In this document: piece after piece, positions 1 to 8,565 of the stretch
Position numbering within the stretch: the stretch's first letter is position 1
Layout of the letters: each line of letters opens with the position of its first letter
From: Seramator thermalis
Lineage (GTDB): Bacteria > Bacteroidota > Bacteroidia > Bacteroidales > Dysgonomonadaceae
Assembly: GCF_004138125.1 (NCBI RefSeq)
Contig: NZ_RXHS01000001.1
Span: 248,001 to 312,000, forward strand
DNA length: 64,000 bases
Reading direction: 5' to 3'
Notes under the pieces: generated by a model
What the model was told of the DNA's origin: nothing
The model's database searches: none
What the model saw: only the letters and a program-made list of their open reading frames with translations
Position numbers and translations under genes: made by a program

Positions 1-17
1 ATTAATACTTGATTGTT

Positions 18-479
18 ATGGACGAACTGAAACCCCGAAGCAACAGAAAGAAAAAATTTCTTGGCTGGGCTACTTTTATCATAATATTGGCATTGGGAAT
101 CTTTGTTTACGTACGTTTTTATTACGTATTCGGCACCGGCGTGAAGTCGGGCGAACTCAATTATCTCGTTTATAAAGGTGTGATCTTCAAAACCTACGAA
201 GGGAAACTCATTCAGTCGGGTTTTCGGGCCGAAAAATCGAGTGGTTTGCAATCGAATCAGTTCGAATTTTCGGTGGTGGATAAGGCAATTGCCGAAAAGC
301 TCATGCTTGCCGGGGGGAAAAATGTTCAGCTTCACTACAAAGAGTATTTTGCGCCCCTTCCGTGGCGGGGATACACGAAATACATTGTGGACAGCATCAT
401 CGACATCCGGGAACCTCAACCGATTCAGGAAATTCCATATCCTTATCAGGATAGTTTTCAGCCTGCCCCCGGACAATGA
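18..479 (+). CDS. Single-pass membrane protein of unknown function
   Basis: The protein has about 153 residues: a basic N-terminus, one hydrophobic segment at roughly residues 16-35, then an extracytoplasmic or periplasmic domain of about 115 residues ending in a Pro-rich tail. I do not recognise a catalytic motif. Short proteins of this layout occur in Bacteroidales and I recall them being labelled as hypothetical or mis-labelled 6-phosphogluconate dehydrogenase; no dehydrogenase fold is visible here. The ATG at 18 is preferred to a TTG nine bases upstream. Its stop overlaps the start of the RNase H gene by four bases (ATGA), so the two are probably translated together. The window begins just upstream, so the promoter is not visible. 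Confidence 0.75.
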   Translation: MDELKPRSNRKKKFLGWATFIIILALGIFVYVRFYYVFGTGVKSGELNYLVYKGVIFKTYEGKLIQSGFRAEKSSGLQSNQFEFSVVDKAIAEKLMLAGGKNVQLHYKEYFAPLPWRGYTKYIVDSIIDIREPQPIQEIPYPYQDSFQPAPGQ

Positions 480-1099
480 AGAAGCAAAAATATTATGTCG
501 TATGGCAGGGCGTGAAACCCGGTATATACACATCGTGGGAAGCATGTAAGGCTCAAGTATCGGGTTTCGAAAACGCGCGATACAAGTCGTTCGAGTCGGA
601 AGAAGAAGCGCAAAAAGCCTTTGCAGATAATCCATGGAAACATATCGGCCTCAAGAAAAGAACTCGTCCTGCTTTCCTACCCTCTTCTGCCGAAATCATT
701 GCGGAAAGCATAGCCGTAGATGCAGCCTGCAGCGGTAATCCCGGACGAATGGAATATCGCGGTGTTTATGTTGCCGACGGCACCGAAATATTCCACGTAG
801 GCCCGTTCGAAGACGGTACCAACAATATCGGAGAATTTTTGGGTATTGTTCATGCGCTTGCGCTTCTGGCGCAAAAGAAGAGCAATTTACCGATTTATTC
901 GGACAGCGTGAATGCCATCAAATGGGTAGAACGCAAAAAATGCAACACCAAGCTCAAAGAAACACCCCGAAACCAAATCATTTTCGACTTGATAGCCCGA
1001 GCCGAAAAATGGTTGAACGAAAACAGCTACTCCAATCCGATTTTGAAATGGCAAACCGAGATTTGGGGAGAAATCCCGGCCGATTTCGGCAGAAAATAA
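476..1099 (+). CDS. Ribonuclease H family protein with N-terminal viroplasmin domain
   Basis: It degrades the RNA strand of RNA-DNA hybrids in the cytoplasm. Residues 5-50 form a Caulimovirus viroplasmin/RNase H1 hybrid-binding domain (YYVVWQGVKPGIYTSWEAC), typical of eukaryotic-type RNase H1. The catalytic domain runs from about residue 78 to the end, with candidate metal ligands D82 (VDAACSGNPG), E120 (NNIGEF), D143 (YSDSVNA) and D203 (PADF). Total length of 207 residues fits the bacterial members with this fusion. It overlaps the upstream membrane-protein gene by four bases. A weak hairpin with a T-rich tail follows the stop. Confidence 0.92.
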   Translation: MKKQKYYVVWQGVKPGIYTSWEACKAQVSGFENARYKSFESEEEAQKAFADNPWKHIGLKKRTRPAFLPSSAEIIAESIAVDAACSGNPGRMEYRGVYVADGTEIFHVGPFEDGTNNIGEFLGIVHALALLAQKKSNLPIYSDSVNAIKWVERKKCNTKLKETPRNQIIFDLIARAEKWLNENSYSNPILKWQTEIWGEIPADFGRK

Positions 1100-1101
1100 A
1101 A

Positions 1102-1128
1102 ACTCACGCCGTTGGTTGCAGCATGAGT
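1102..1128 (+). terminator. Possible intrinsic terminator after the RNase H gene
   Basis: Eight-base arms (ACTCACGC and GCATGAGT, one mismatch) flank an 11-base loop and are followed by a T-rich stretch. It lies between two convergent genes. The stem is short, so this is tentative. Confidence 0.4.
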
Positions 1129-1169
1129 CTTTATTATTAATTTGGTGAAAAAACAATGCAATTTGTTTT

Positions 1170-1877
1170 TTATTCTTCCTGTACTTCTTTCATCTCCTCC
1201 GGATCGAATGGTTTGGGTGGTTGCAGTGTTGGAAAGATACGATGAACATTTTGTGCAATCCTGTCAGCAAAATCTTCAAGATTCATATTCAATGCCAGAG
1301 CAGCCTGCATATAAATGTCGCGTATATCCATTTCGTCTTCGTCGGTTTCGCAAAACAGAGAGTCTAACGGAATCAAAGCGAGCGATTCGATATTGATTTT
1401 ATCACCCACGGAAAACATAAATCCCTCCTTGATCAATCTTTTAGTAAGCTCCGGATTACTGCGGTAACCGTGAATAATCCAGGGTTGCGATGGCTGTGAT
1501 TGCCGGCGAACGCGAATGAGCTCGTCCCATGCTTTCACGCAATGTATTATGAGAGGTTTCTTGAGTGATTCGGACAATGCGATATGTTTCTCAAACACAG
1601 GAATCTGAATGTCGTATGACGGTCCTTTCAGTTTATCGATACCCGTTTCTCCGATAGCTACAATGCGTGGATCAGTCGCTATTTCGGTCAAATATTGCAT
1701 TTGAAAATCGCTATCTTCTGAGTACCAGGGATGGATTCCGCATGAAAAAGCATGTCGGTGATAAGATTCTTTTGCTACTTCAAATTCCAAAGGATAAACA
1801 TCGAGGATACACGAGTGATAGGGGTCATCATTGTCCTCTAAAAAAACTTGGTGAGTATGTACGTCATAAAGTTCCAT
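1170..1877 (-). CDS. tatD: TatD family metal-dependent hydrolase
   Basis: This is a predicted metal-dependent phosphoesterase/DNase of the amidohydrolase TIM-barrel superfamily. Visible ligands are the HxH pair H7/H9 (YDVHTHQVF), Glu in AIGETGID, His in LIIHCVKAW, His in WIIHGYR and Asp in FCETDEDE. At 235 residues it is shorter than typical TatD (about 255-265), with compact loops, as in many Bacteroidales copies. It is last in a reverse-strand run after rnpA and yidD, with an 11-base gap to yidD. The substrate is not evident from sequence; the TatD name refers to the family. Confidence 0.88.
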   Translation of the reverse strand: MELYDVHTHQVFLEDNDDPYHSCILDVYPLEFEVAKESYHRHAFSCGIHPWYSEDSDFQMQYLTEIATDPRIVAIGETGIDKLKGPSYDIQIPVFEKHIALSESLKKPLIIHCVKAWDELIRVRRQSQPSQPWIIHGYRSNPELTKRLIKEGFMFSVGDKINIESLALIPLDSLFCETDEDEMDIRDIYMQAALALNMNLEDFADRIAQNVHRIFPTLQPPKPFDPEEMKEVQEE

Positions 1878-1888
1878 AGTGTGTCTTG

Positions 1889-2161
1889 CTATGCTTTCGG
1901 TCTGTCTTTTTTCACCTTTACCTTGGGCTCAGGAACAGGATCGTACCCGGAACCGCCCCACGGATTACAACTTAAGATGCGTTTGGCAGAAAGCCACGAA
2001 CCTTTGATGGGACCGTGTTTTTTCAATGCTTCTATCGCATACTGAGAACATGTAGGTGTATATCGGCAACTGGGAGGCGTGAGCGGAGATATGGCAAACC
2101 GGTAGAAATACACCGGAGCCAAAAGAATTTGGATTACTATGTTTCGTAAAATTTTCAGCAT
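1889..2161 (-). CDS. yidD: Membrane protein insertion efficiency factor YidD
   Basis: About 90 residues. It carries the family hallmarks: a short hydrophobic/amphipathic N-terminus, the Cys-containing stretch [16 protein letters not shown], and the C-terminal [13 protein letters not shown]. YidD helps YidC-dependent insertion of inner-membrane proteins. I chose the ATG at 2161, which overlaps the end of rnpA by seven bases; an upstream extension would lie inside rnpA and is not family-like. The rnpA-yidD pairing is conserved across bacteria and supports the call. A lysine-rich tail ends the protein. Confidence 0.93.
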   Translation of the reverse strand: MLKILRNIVIQILLAPVYFYRFAISPLTPPSCRYTPTCSQYAIEALKKHGPIKGSWLSAKRILSCNPWGGSGYDPVPEPKVKVKKDRPKA

Positions 2162-2565
2162 TTTTCGTTTCCCTTCATGCAACGGGCAATTTCGCTTAAC
2201 GCCTTGAGTACTGCCTTTTGAATTGTGGCATAATCGCAAAGCTCATCTTTGAGATACACGAATGCAATATCCAACGATTGTTCATGCGGAAATGTAGCTA
2301 TATCCAACAGATGGGAGTTTTGGCGAAAAGCTTCACGAACGAGTCTTTTCATTCGATTACGAGCCACCGCCGATTTCAATTTTTTCTTGGGCACACTTAC
2401 CATCACCGATATCGGATAATCATCTCTTGAAGAACGAATCACATATACCACCCTCAACGGATATGATATAAAGGACTTTCCATGAGCAAAAAGGTGCTCC
2501 ATCCGTTTTACGCCGGAAATACGCTGTCCCTTTCGCAAAGTTCTCTTTTTAAGTCCTTCCATCAT
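2155..2565 (-). CDS. rnpA: Ribonuclease P protein component
   Basis: This is the small basic protein subunit of RNase P, which processes the 5' end of pre-tRNA together with the catalytic RNA. The conserved RNR region is clear ([18 protein letters not shown]), preceded by a basic N-terminus and followed by the DIAFVYLK strand. I place the start at the tandem ATG codons at 2565/2562: a promoter -7 element (TATCTTTG) at 2603-2610 would start transcription near 2597, which excludes the longer reading from 2598. It is first in the reverse-strand run rnpA-yidD-tatD. Confidence 0.92.
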   Translation of the reverse strand: MMEGLKKRTLRKGQRISGVKRMEHLFAHGKSFISYPLRVVYVIRSSRDDYPISVMVSVPKKKLKSAVARNRMKRLVREAFRQNSHLLDIATFPHEQSLDIAFVYLKDELCDYATIQKAVLKALSEIARCMKGNEKC

Positions 2566-2602
2566 ATGATAAAAAGCATTCCTCCGAAAGCAATTCAATT
2601 AA

Positions 2603-2610
2603 CAAAGATA
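2603..2610 (-). promoter_or_regulatory. Promoter -7 element for rnpA-yidD-tatD
   Basis: The reverse strand reads TATCTTTG, a match to the Bacteroidota sigma-ABfr -7 consensus TAnnTTTG. It lies about 38 bases upstream of the chosen rnpA start. No clear -33 TTTG was seen. Confidence 0.5.
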
Positions 2611-2699
2611 GTTGTTTTTGTTATTTGTTGATTCTCTTTCGAAGTAATTTTAAAAATTTTCTCTTCGATTTGACCAAGCATCTCAGCTCTCAAAGTATT

Positions 2700-3461
2700 T
2701 TAGTGATTTTTGTGGTTTTCTTTCAAGAAGTTTTCGAGTGCGGCAGTCATAGAAGGAAGTCCGGGAAGCGGAGCTTCACAGTCGAGTCTCAATCCAGCTT
2801 CTTCAACTGCTTTGGCAGTAGTGCTTCCAAAACACCCGATGGCAATGTCGCCTTGCTTGAAGTCGGGGAAATTTTTGAAAAGCGATTGTACACCTGCAGG
2901 ACTGAAAAAAATAACCATATCGTAGTCAAACGGTTCGTCTTTGTCAAAATCGTTGCTCACCGTACGATACATGACACTCTCGGTATAATCGATCTTTTTT
3001 TCTTCGAGAAAACGTGTTACCTCACCGTTATGCTGATCGGGGAGGGGTACCAAGAATTTTTCTTTGGAATGTTTCGTAATTGCATTGTTCAACCCTTCTA
3101 TTTTACCCGTTTGACTGAAAAAAATCTTGCGTTTGCGATACACAATGTATTTTTGCAAATACAAAGCAACGGACTCGGAGATGCAGAAATATTTCATGGT
3201 TTCGGGCATCGTGATGCGCAACTCTTCACACAACGAAAAAAAATGATCGATGGCCGTACGTGCGGTGAAAACAATAGCCGTGTAGTCGGGAATATTGATG
3301 CGCTGCTGACGAAATTCCTTTACCGATACGCGCTCTACTTTGATGAACGGACGAAAATGAATCTCGACATGAAATTTTTCGGCGATCTCGTAGTAGGGAG
3401 ATTTGTCTGTTGTGGGTTTGGGTTGCGATATAAGTATCTTCTTAACTTTCCTTACATTCAT
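2700..3461 (-). CDS. hemD: Uroporphyrinogen-III synthase
   Basis: Predicted to close and invert the D ring of hydroxymethylbilane to form uroporphyrinogen III in tetrapyrrole synthesis. The protein has about 253 residues with the two-domain HemD pattern: FTARTAIDHFF in the first domain and FFSPAGVQSLF followed by IGCFGSTTAKAVEEAG in the second. HemD is poorly conserved, so the call rests on these motifs and on context. The ATG at 3461 overlaps the stop of the upstream DUF4271 gene (ATGA); that pairing is usual in Bacteroidales. No other haem genes are in the window. Confidence 0.87.
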   Translation of the reverse strand: MNVRKVKKILISQPKPTTDKSPYYEIAEKFHVEIHFRPFIKVERVSVKEFRQQRINIPDYTAIVFTARTAIDHFFSLCEELRITMPETMKYFCISESVALYLQKYIVYRKRKIFFSQTGKIEGLNNAITKHSKEKFLVPLPDQHNGEVTRFLEEKKIDYTESVMYRTVSNDFDKDEPFDYDMVIFFSPAGVQSLFKNFPDFKQGDIAIGCFGSTTAKAVEEAGLRLDCEAPLPGLPSMTAALENFLKENHKNH

Positions 3462-4345
3462 AATGCTATGCTGCCAACAATGTGAATCAACGAAATTGCC
3501 CCAAAATAAAGTAAAAAATATGGCAAAATTTCGACGCTGCAAAGGTACACAATAAAACCCAAGTAACCTAACCTGTGTTTAACAAAAATATCTAAAACAG
3601 AAGTTATAATGATGACTCTACTAATAAAAAAAATTATAATAAGTATGATCAGCATTATTTGACTGAACTGTGGGGCGAAAACAAAAATAAAGGCGGGAAC
3701 AAAAGACAATATTCCCATAAATCCTATCAGAGAAAGGTATTTCGACATAAGGCCCGAAACATCGGATGAGAAAAAGACACTTCCAAACAATCGAAAAATC
3801 AAGAGACGCACCAATATAAAAAATCCAAAAAACATTCCCAATCCGATGAAATAGATCGTTTTGCTTTCGGTAGAAGACAAAACAAATTCCTGCTGTCCAA
3901 AATACTTGTAAGCGACCATTGCTGCAATCAAAATGGTTTGCACGATCATGAAAAAATCAGCCCAAACGTCAGCCGCAGTCACCTGCTCGCTATATGATAA
4001 TGAGTGGCGTTTGCGACGAAATTCTTCTTCGAAGCGATTGCGTATCGATTCTCCGGAAATGCGATAAAAAAAAGAAAAAATGGACAGGCATAGCAGAAAA
4101 ATCAAAAAGAACAGACTGTTCTCGTATAGCGGATAATTGCGTGGAATTCCAACTTTTCCATTTTCGACAGACCGGATTGAATAAGCTATCGAATCCTTTT
4201 TGAAATGAATGCCCGTAGAATCGTTTGCAATAACTTTATACGGAGAAAAGCCGAAAGTAACGGAATCGGTTTTTACAACCACAGGCTCTCCGACGAGGAA
4301 AAATGAAGTGGTATCGAACGTTGTATTGCGAATCGTATCGAACAC
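3458..4345 (-). CDS. DUF4271 multi-pass membrane protein
   Basis: The 295-residue protein has a roughly 75-residue polar N-terminal region and then about seven hydrophobic segments, the last ending at the C-terminus. It matches the DUF4271 family, found in Bacteroidota next to hemD. No function is established from sequence. The GTG start at 4345 is supported by a -7 promoter element ending about 20 bases upstream. It is translationally coupled to hemD by a four-base overlap. Confidence 0.8.
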   Translation of the reverse strand: MFDTIRNTTFDTTSFFLVGEPVVVKTDSVTFGFSPYKVIANDSTGIHFKKDSIAYSIRSVENGKVGIPRNYPLYENSLFFLIFLLCLSIFSFFYRISGESIRNRFEEEFRRKRHSLSYSEQVTAADVWADFFMIVQTILIAAMVAYKYFGQQEFVLSSTESKTIYFIGLGMFFGFFILVRLLIFRLFGSVFFSSDVSGLMSKYLSLIGFMGILSFVPAFIFVFAPQFSQIMLIILIIIFFISRVIIITSVLDIFVKHRLGYLGFIVYLCSVEILPYFLLYFGAISLIHIVGSIAL

Positions 4346-4364
4346 GGATTGTCGTAAATTTTCG

Positions 4365-4372
4365 CAAAGTTA
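4365..4372 (-). promoter_or_regulatory. Promoter -7 element for DUF4271-hemD
   Basis: The reverse strand reads TAACTTTG, matching TAnnTTTG. It overlaps the stop codon region of the upstream LOG-family gene, so DUF4271-hemD can be transcribed independently of metK-LOG. Confidence 0.5.
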
Positions 4373-5005
4373 CAACTCTTTTTCGTCATATTTGGAAAAC
4401 AAAGGATTCCACACGGGAAAATTATTTAGGGCATCAATCGCTTCTTCGGGCGTTGATACTACTTTCCACATTTGACAATAACCGGGGTTCATAAACTGCT
4501 CCGTCATCATTTTGTCCAAAAAGCTGAGCAATAAATCGTAATAACCGTTTATGTTCATGATGATGATGGGTTTGTTGTAAAGTCCCAATTGTTTCCAAGT
4601 GATAATCTCGGCTAACTCTTCGAGCGTCCCGATTCCTCCGGGCAATGCGATGGCTGCGTCAGATATTTCTGCCATCAGCGATTTGCGTTCGTGTATGGTA
4701 TCGGTAAAAATTGTTTCGGTTAAGTTTTCGTGACACCAACCCGCATCTACCATAAATTGAGGAATGATTCCGATGGCTGTTCCACCATGTGCAAGTGTGG
4801 AATCGTTGAGAGCTCCCATCAAGCCCTGTTTACCTGCACCATTAATCACCGAGATTCCTTGCTCGGCACATAATTGCCCCAGTCTCTTGGCTGCCTCAAA
4901 ATAAGTCGGATCGACTTGTGCGCTCGACGCACAATAAACGACAACTCCCGAATTTTGTGACCACGAAAATTCGGAAGTATCGTTTCCTGTTTTATTGACT
5001 TTCAT
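4370..5005 (-). CDS. LOG family protein (TIGR00730, nucleotide phosphoribohydrolase-like)
   Basis: Family members release cytokinin bases from riboside monophosphates or hydrolyse nucleoside 5'-monophosphates. Numbered from the ATG at 5005, the Rossmann-like fold shows the key pair HERKS (residues about 105-109) and the PGGIGTLEE motif at 122-130, which define the LOG/lysine-decarboxylase-like family. Lysine decarboxylase activity, a frequent old label, is not expected. The ATG lies seven bases after the metK stop; a TTG 15 bases further upstream overlaps metK and is less likely. It is probably co-transcribed with metK. Confidence 0.88.
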   Translation of the reverse strand: MKVNKTGNDTSEFSWSQNSGVVVYCASSAQVDPTYFEAAKRLGQLCAEQGISVINGAGKQGLMGALNDSTLAHGGTAIGIIPQFMVDAGWCHENLTETIFTDTIHERKSLMAEISDAAIALPGGIGTLEELAEIITWKQLGLYNKPIIIMNINGYYDLLLSFLDKMMTEQFMNPGYCQMWKVVSTPEEAIDALNNFPVWNPLFSKYDEKEL

Positions 5006-5012
5006 ATTTTTT

Positions 5013-6320
5013 CTACACAAGTCCGAATGCCTTTTTAACTTTATCTACGTAGTCGAGTTTTTCCCAAGTAAAGAGTTCAACTTCGCACACTACCGGCTCG
5101 GGCATGTAGCGCGACGAAAAAACTTTTTTCACCACTTGTGGTTCACGTCCCATGTGCCCGTACGAAGCCGTTTCGAAATAAATCGGATTTCGAAGTTTCA
5201 GTCGCTCTTCAATAGCTTTTGGACGCATATCGAAGAGTTGTTTCACTTTTTCGGCAATTTCGGCATCCGAAAGATTGACGTTGCTTTTGCCATATGTATT
5301 GACATAAATGCTCATCGGTTCGGCGATGCCAATGGCATAAGAAACCTGAATAAGAATTTCGGAAGCCACGCCGGCGGCAACCAAATTTTTGGCGATATGA
5401 CGAGCTGCATACGCTGCCGAACGATCAACTTTGGAGGGGTCTTTTCCCGAAAACGCGCCTCCGCCGTGCGAAGCTTTTCCTCCGTAGGTGTCAACGATGA
5501 TTTTTCTGCCCGTAAGTCCCGTATCTCCATGAGGCCCACCGATAACAAATTTGCCTGTAGGGTTGATATAATATTTGATATCACCCTCAAAAAGTTTATG
5601 AATATCTTTTTTGAATTTGTATTTTTCCCTTACCCGAGGGATGAGGATATTAATGATGTCTTCGCGAATTTTGTTCTGCATGGCTTTGTCTGCCTTGTCG
5701 GACGCTTCGGGAGAATTGTTTTCGGGCAAAATAAATTCGTCGTGCTGAGTGGAGATCACTATGGTATCGATGCGAAGCGGGGTTCCGTCTTCGGAATATT
5801 CGATGGTTACCTGTGATTTGGCATCAGGACGAAGATAGGGCATCAAGTGGAGCTCATTTTTGCGGATATAAGCCAATTCCTGCAACAACGCATGACTCAA
5901 ATCGAGCGGAAGCGGCATGAAATTTTCGGTTTCGTTGGTTGCATAGCCAAACATCATTCCCTGATCGCCAGCCCCCTGCTCCATGGGATCGGCTTTTTGG
6001 TCGACGCCACGATTGATGTCGTCCGATTGTTCATGAATGCTCGAAAAAACGCCGCACGATTGCGCTTCGAAACGGTATTCGCTTTTAGTGTAGCCAATTT
6101 TGGCAATTACGTTACGTGCCACTTCGGCCACATCCACATAAGTTTGTGATTTGACTTCTCCTGCCAGTATTACCTGTCCGGTAGTTACCAGCGTTTCGCA
6201 AGCTACTTTTGAGTTAGGGTCGTAAGCCAAAAACTCGTCAAGCAAAGCGTCCGATATTTGATCGGCTACTTTATCGGGGTGTCCTTCGGACACCGACTCG
6301 GATGTAAATAAATAGTTCAT
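5013..6320 (-). CDS. metK: S-adenosylmethionine synthetase
   Basis: Makes S-adenosylmethionine from methionine and ATP in the cytoplasm. Motifs seen are GHPDK at residues 13-17, GAGDQG at 116-121, and [15 protein letters not shown] around 286-300, covering the ATP, methionine and metal sites. The length of 435 residues fits Bacteroidota MetK, which is longer than the 384-residue E. coli enzyme. The upstream reverse strand carries a full promoter and a SAM-II-like aptamer, so product feedback through the leader is likely. A LOG-family gene follows seven bases downstream. Confidence 0.97.
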   Translation of the reverse strand: MNYLFTSESVSEGHPDKVADQISDALLDEFLAYDPNSKVACETLVTTGQVILAGEVKSQTYVDVAEVARNVIAKIGYTKSEYRFEAQSCGVFSSIHEQSDDINRGVDQKADPMEQGAGDQGMMFGYATNETENFMPLPLDLSHALLQELAYIRKNELHLMPYLRPDAKSQVTIEYSEDGTPLRIDTIVISTQHDEFILPENNSPEASDKADKAMQNKIREDIINILIPRVREKYKFKKDIHKLFEGDIKYYINPTGKFVIGGPHGDTGLTGRKIIVDTYGGKASHGGGAFSGKDPSKVDRSAAYAARHIAKNLVAAGVASEILIQVSYAIGIAEPMSIYVNTYGKSNVNLSDAEIAEKVKQLFDMRPKAIEERLKLRNPIYFETASYGHMGREPQVVKKVFSSRYMPEPVVCEVELFTWEKLDYVDKVKKAFGLV

Positions 6321-6404
6321 AATCGTTGTTAATCTGTAGGTGAAAAACAGCGGAATCGTGAAAGCGTACTAAGCAACAAAGGGAAGTCTAAAGCATTGCG
6401 GAGA

Positions 6405-6458
6405 ATGGTTTTAGCATTTTTTTCTGTGGTTGCAAGCAGCTCAAATCTGTCCACATCG
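6405..6458 (-). promoter_or_regulatory. Candidate SAM-II (metA-type) riboswitch in the metK leader
   Basis: On the reverse strand the segment reads, in order, a TGTGG arm (6455-6451), GATTTGAG (6447-6440), TTGCAA, a CCACA arm (6429-6425), an A-rich linker and GCTAAAACC (6416-6408). The order and spacing of stem, GATTT, TTGCA, closing stem and GCTAAAA match my memory of the SAM-II pseudoknot consensus. It sits 5' of metK, about 85 bases before the start codon, downstream of a good promoter. I could not verify the second pseudoknot helix by hand, so the class assignment is likely but not certain. Confidence 0.7.
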
Positions 6459-6471
6459 TCTTTCTTTTGCG

Positions 6472-6504
6472 CAAAGTTATAAATAAAACATCAGACTGCA
6501 AACA
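6472..6504 (-). promoter_or_regulatory. Promoter of metK
   Basis: The reverse strand shows TTTG (6504-6501), a 21-base spacer and TAACTTTG (6479-6472), close to the Bacteroidota TTTG-N19-TAnnTTTG consensus. The predicted start of transcription (about 6466) lies just upstream of the riboswitch-like element. Confidence 0.6.
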
Positions 6505-6563
6505 CATTTCAGAAAATAGCCGATAGGTTTTATTTATTGGGAAGTTCAATGACATAATTTTCG

Positions 6564-6571
6564 TAATTTTG
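6564..6571 (+). promoter_or_regulatory. Promoter -7 element for the amidase gene
   Basis: TAATTTTG matches TAnnTTTG. Transcription would start near 6578, which argues against the GTG at 6576 as the initiation codon of the amidase gene. Confidence 0.45.
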
Positions 6572-6587
6572 CAACGTGATTAAAAAT

Positions 6588-7610
6588 GTGATTGTATTGA
6601 AAAAACGGTTTTTCAAGATATCGTGTATCGTCTTTTTTTTCATTCCTTTATCTGTTGCTGCTCAGGATATGGCTTATCCGATTCAGGGCGACGGCATTTA
6701 TTCGTTTCTTCGACGTTGGAACAGACTCGATTCTACGTATGTACGCGAATTTGTTGAATTAAACAGAGATCGATTAAATGCTCAGGGTGGACTTGAATTA
6801 GGCACGGTTTATCTTATTCCCCCATTGCATCCCGGAGATGTTTATCCTCCAAAGCCCGTTACTTTTTCAACATTCGATCCGGCTCTTTTTGGAAGCGCAT
6901 ACGCCGATGTGCCCAAAAATTCTGACAAACTTAAAAATGCCTGTTTTTATATCGAAAGCGGACACGGAGGCCCTGATCCCGGAGCGGTAAGCAATTTCGA
7001 CGGAATCGAACTCCATGAAGATGAGTATGCTTACGATATTGCGCTTCGATTGGCCAGAAACTTAATGGCCGAAGGTGCTACGGTTTACATGGTCATTCAA
7101 GATCAGAATGACGGCATTCGTGACGACAAATTTTTGAACAATAACTACGATGAGACCTGTTTGGGCGAGCCTATCCCCCGAGGTCAGCTTGACAGGCTCA
7201 AACAGAGGGTTAATGCTGTCAATAAGCTTTATCGAGAGGATCGGAAAAAATTCGATTACCTCCGAGCTATTGCAATTCATGTTGACAGTCGCAACGAGAC
7301 TGAACAGATTGACGTGTTTTTTTATCATTCCGACAATCCGAAAAGTATAGCGTTGGCCAAGACCATGAGTGATGTTTTTCAACAGAAATATGACCAATTT
7401 CAGCCTTGGAGGGGATTTCAGGGAGTAGTCGGCCAAAGAGATTTGTATGTTATTCGCAATTACAAACCGGCATCCATTCTGGTAGAAGTCGGCAATATTC
7501 AGAATGATTTCGATCGGCGTCGCATTATCCTCGAAAACAATCGTCAGGCAATGGCTAACTGGATGACTCTCGGGTTTATAAAAGATTACGAAAACAATTT
7601 AACGAAGTGA
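6588..7610 (+). CDS. N-acetylmuramoyl-L-alanine amidase (amidase_3)
   Basis: Cleaves the bond between N-acetylmuramic acid and L-Ala in peptidoglycan in the periplasm. A signal peptide (FFKISCIVFFFIPLSVAAQ) is followed by a degenerate LysM-like region ending in GTVYLIPP, then the amidase_3 domain. Zinc and catalytic motifs seen are ESGHGGPDPGA, the HEDEYAYD helix, AIHVDS and the C-terminal VEVGNIQN. The start is uncertain: GTG 6576, GTG 6588 and TTG 6597 are all in frame and all give a signal peptide; the promoter position favours the later two. The stop overlaps the next gene by four bases. Confidence 0.88.
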   Translation: MIVLKKRFFKISCIVFFFIPLSVAAQDMAYPIQGDGIYSFLRRWNRLDSTYVREFVELNRDRLNAQGGLELGTVYLIPPLHPGDVYPPKPVTFSTFDPALFGSAYADVPKNSDKLKNACFYIESGHGGPDPGAVSNFDGIELHEDEYAYDIALRLARNLMAEGATVYMVIQDQNDGIRDDKFLNNNYDETCLGEPIPRGQLDRLKQRVNAVNKLYREDRKKFDYLRAIAIHVDSRNETEQIDVFFYHSDNPKSIALAKTMSDVFQQKYDQFQPWRGFQGVVGQRDLYVIRNYKPASILVEVGNIQNDFDRRRIILENNRQAMANWMTLGFIKDYENNLTK

Positions 7611-8515
7611 ACAAACAAACACATAAAAAATCGCCTGCTGCATCAACGAAGAAAGAACAGACGATGATCGTGAACGAGAATGCTCTTTTGCTCGATTTTT
7701 TGCTGACAAACATGAGCGAAAAGAGTCGAAATTCGGTGAAATCGTTACTCAAATATGGTCAAATAGTTGTCAACGGCAAAACCATCACACGCTACGATTA
7801 TCCTTTAAAATCGGGTGATAAGATTATCGTTGGCAATCATCGGAGCATCGTGGAGAAGAATATCCCGCAATTGCGCATCCTGTACGAAGATGACGACATT
7901 ATCGTTATTGACAAAGAAGCAGGGCTGCTTACCATTACCACCGGAAGTGGAATTGATACCACAGCAGTCTCGTTGCTTAAGGATTATGTCCAAAAACAAT
8001 CTCCCTACAATAAAATATATACGGTTCACCGGCTCGATCAATTGACTTCGGGAGTGTTGGTCTTTGCCAAAAATAGCGAAGCACAGCATCAGCTGCGTGA
8101 TAATTGGCGCGATATGGTTACCAAACGCACATATGTGGCTGTTGTAGAGGGAAAAATGGACGAATCTGAGGGAAAAATTTCGAGTTGGCTGACCGAAAAC
8201 AAAAAGAACTATATGGTGTATTCCAGTCCCGTAGATAACGGGGGAAAACCGGCCATTACACGATATAAAGTTTTGCAGACTACCGACCAATTTTCGTTAC
8301 TCGAATTGGAACTCGAAACCGGGCGCAAAAATCAAATACGGGTCCACCTCAAGGATCTCGGACACCCTATCGTTGGCGACCGCAAATACGGATCGTCCAC
8401 ATCTATAAGTCGCATCGCATTGCATGCGCGCGTGTTGGAATTTTATCACCCCACTTCGGGGGAAATCATGCATTTCGAAACGCCTGTGCCCAAACTTTTT
8501 CTGCGATTGTTATGA
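7607..8515 (+). CDS. RluA family pseudouridine synthase
   Basis: Predicted to convert specific uridines in rRNA or tRNA to pseudouridine. An N-terminal S4 RNA-binding domain (SVKSLLKYGQIVVNGKTI) precedes the synthase domain with the catalytic HRLD at residues 141-144 (Asp144), RTYVAVVEG and the C-terminal NQIRVHL and GDRKYG motifs. The GTG at 7607 overlaps the amidase stop by four bases. An ATG at 7664 with a purine-rich stretch upstream is an alternative start that keeps the S4 domain. Which RNA position is modified cannot be read from sequence. Confidence 0.9.
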   Translation: MNKQTHKKSPAASTKKEQTMIVNENALLLDFLLTNMSEKSRNSVKSLLKYGQIVVNGKTITRYDYPLKSGDKIIVGNHRSIVEKNIPQLRILYEDDDIIVIDKEAGLLTITTGSGIDTTAVSLLKDYVQKQSPYNKIYTVHRLDQLTSGVLVFAKNSEAQHQLRDNWRDMVTKRTYVAVVEGKMDESEGKISSWLTENKKNYMVYSSPVDNGGKPAITRYKVLQTTDQFSLLELELETGRKNQIRVHLKDLGHPIVGDRKYGSSTSISRIALHARVLEFYHPTSGEIMHFETPVPKLFLRLL

Positions 8516-8565
8516 AAATGCTTCCCCTTTAAGATTATTTTTCCAGGAAGGAATTCTTTCAGGCA

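Noticed and set aside
1142-1396. Forward frame of 84 codons after the RNase H gene
   Set aside because: Lies opposite the tatD C-terminus and shows no family features.
2625-3485. Long forward-strand open frame of 286 codons
   Set aside because: It lies opposite hemD, which has recognisable motifs, a coupled start and conserved neighbours; the forward reading has no family features.
4995-5816. Forward-strand open frame of 273 codons opposite metK
   Set aside because: Shadow of the highly conserved metK frame; His/Phe-rich composition and no motif.
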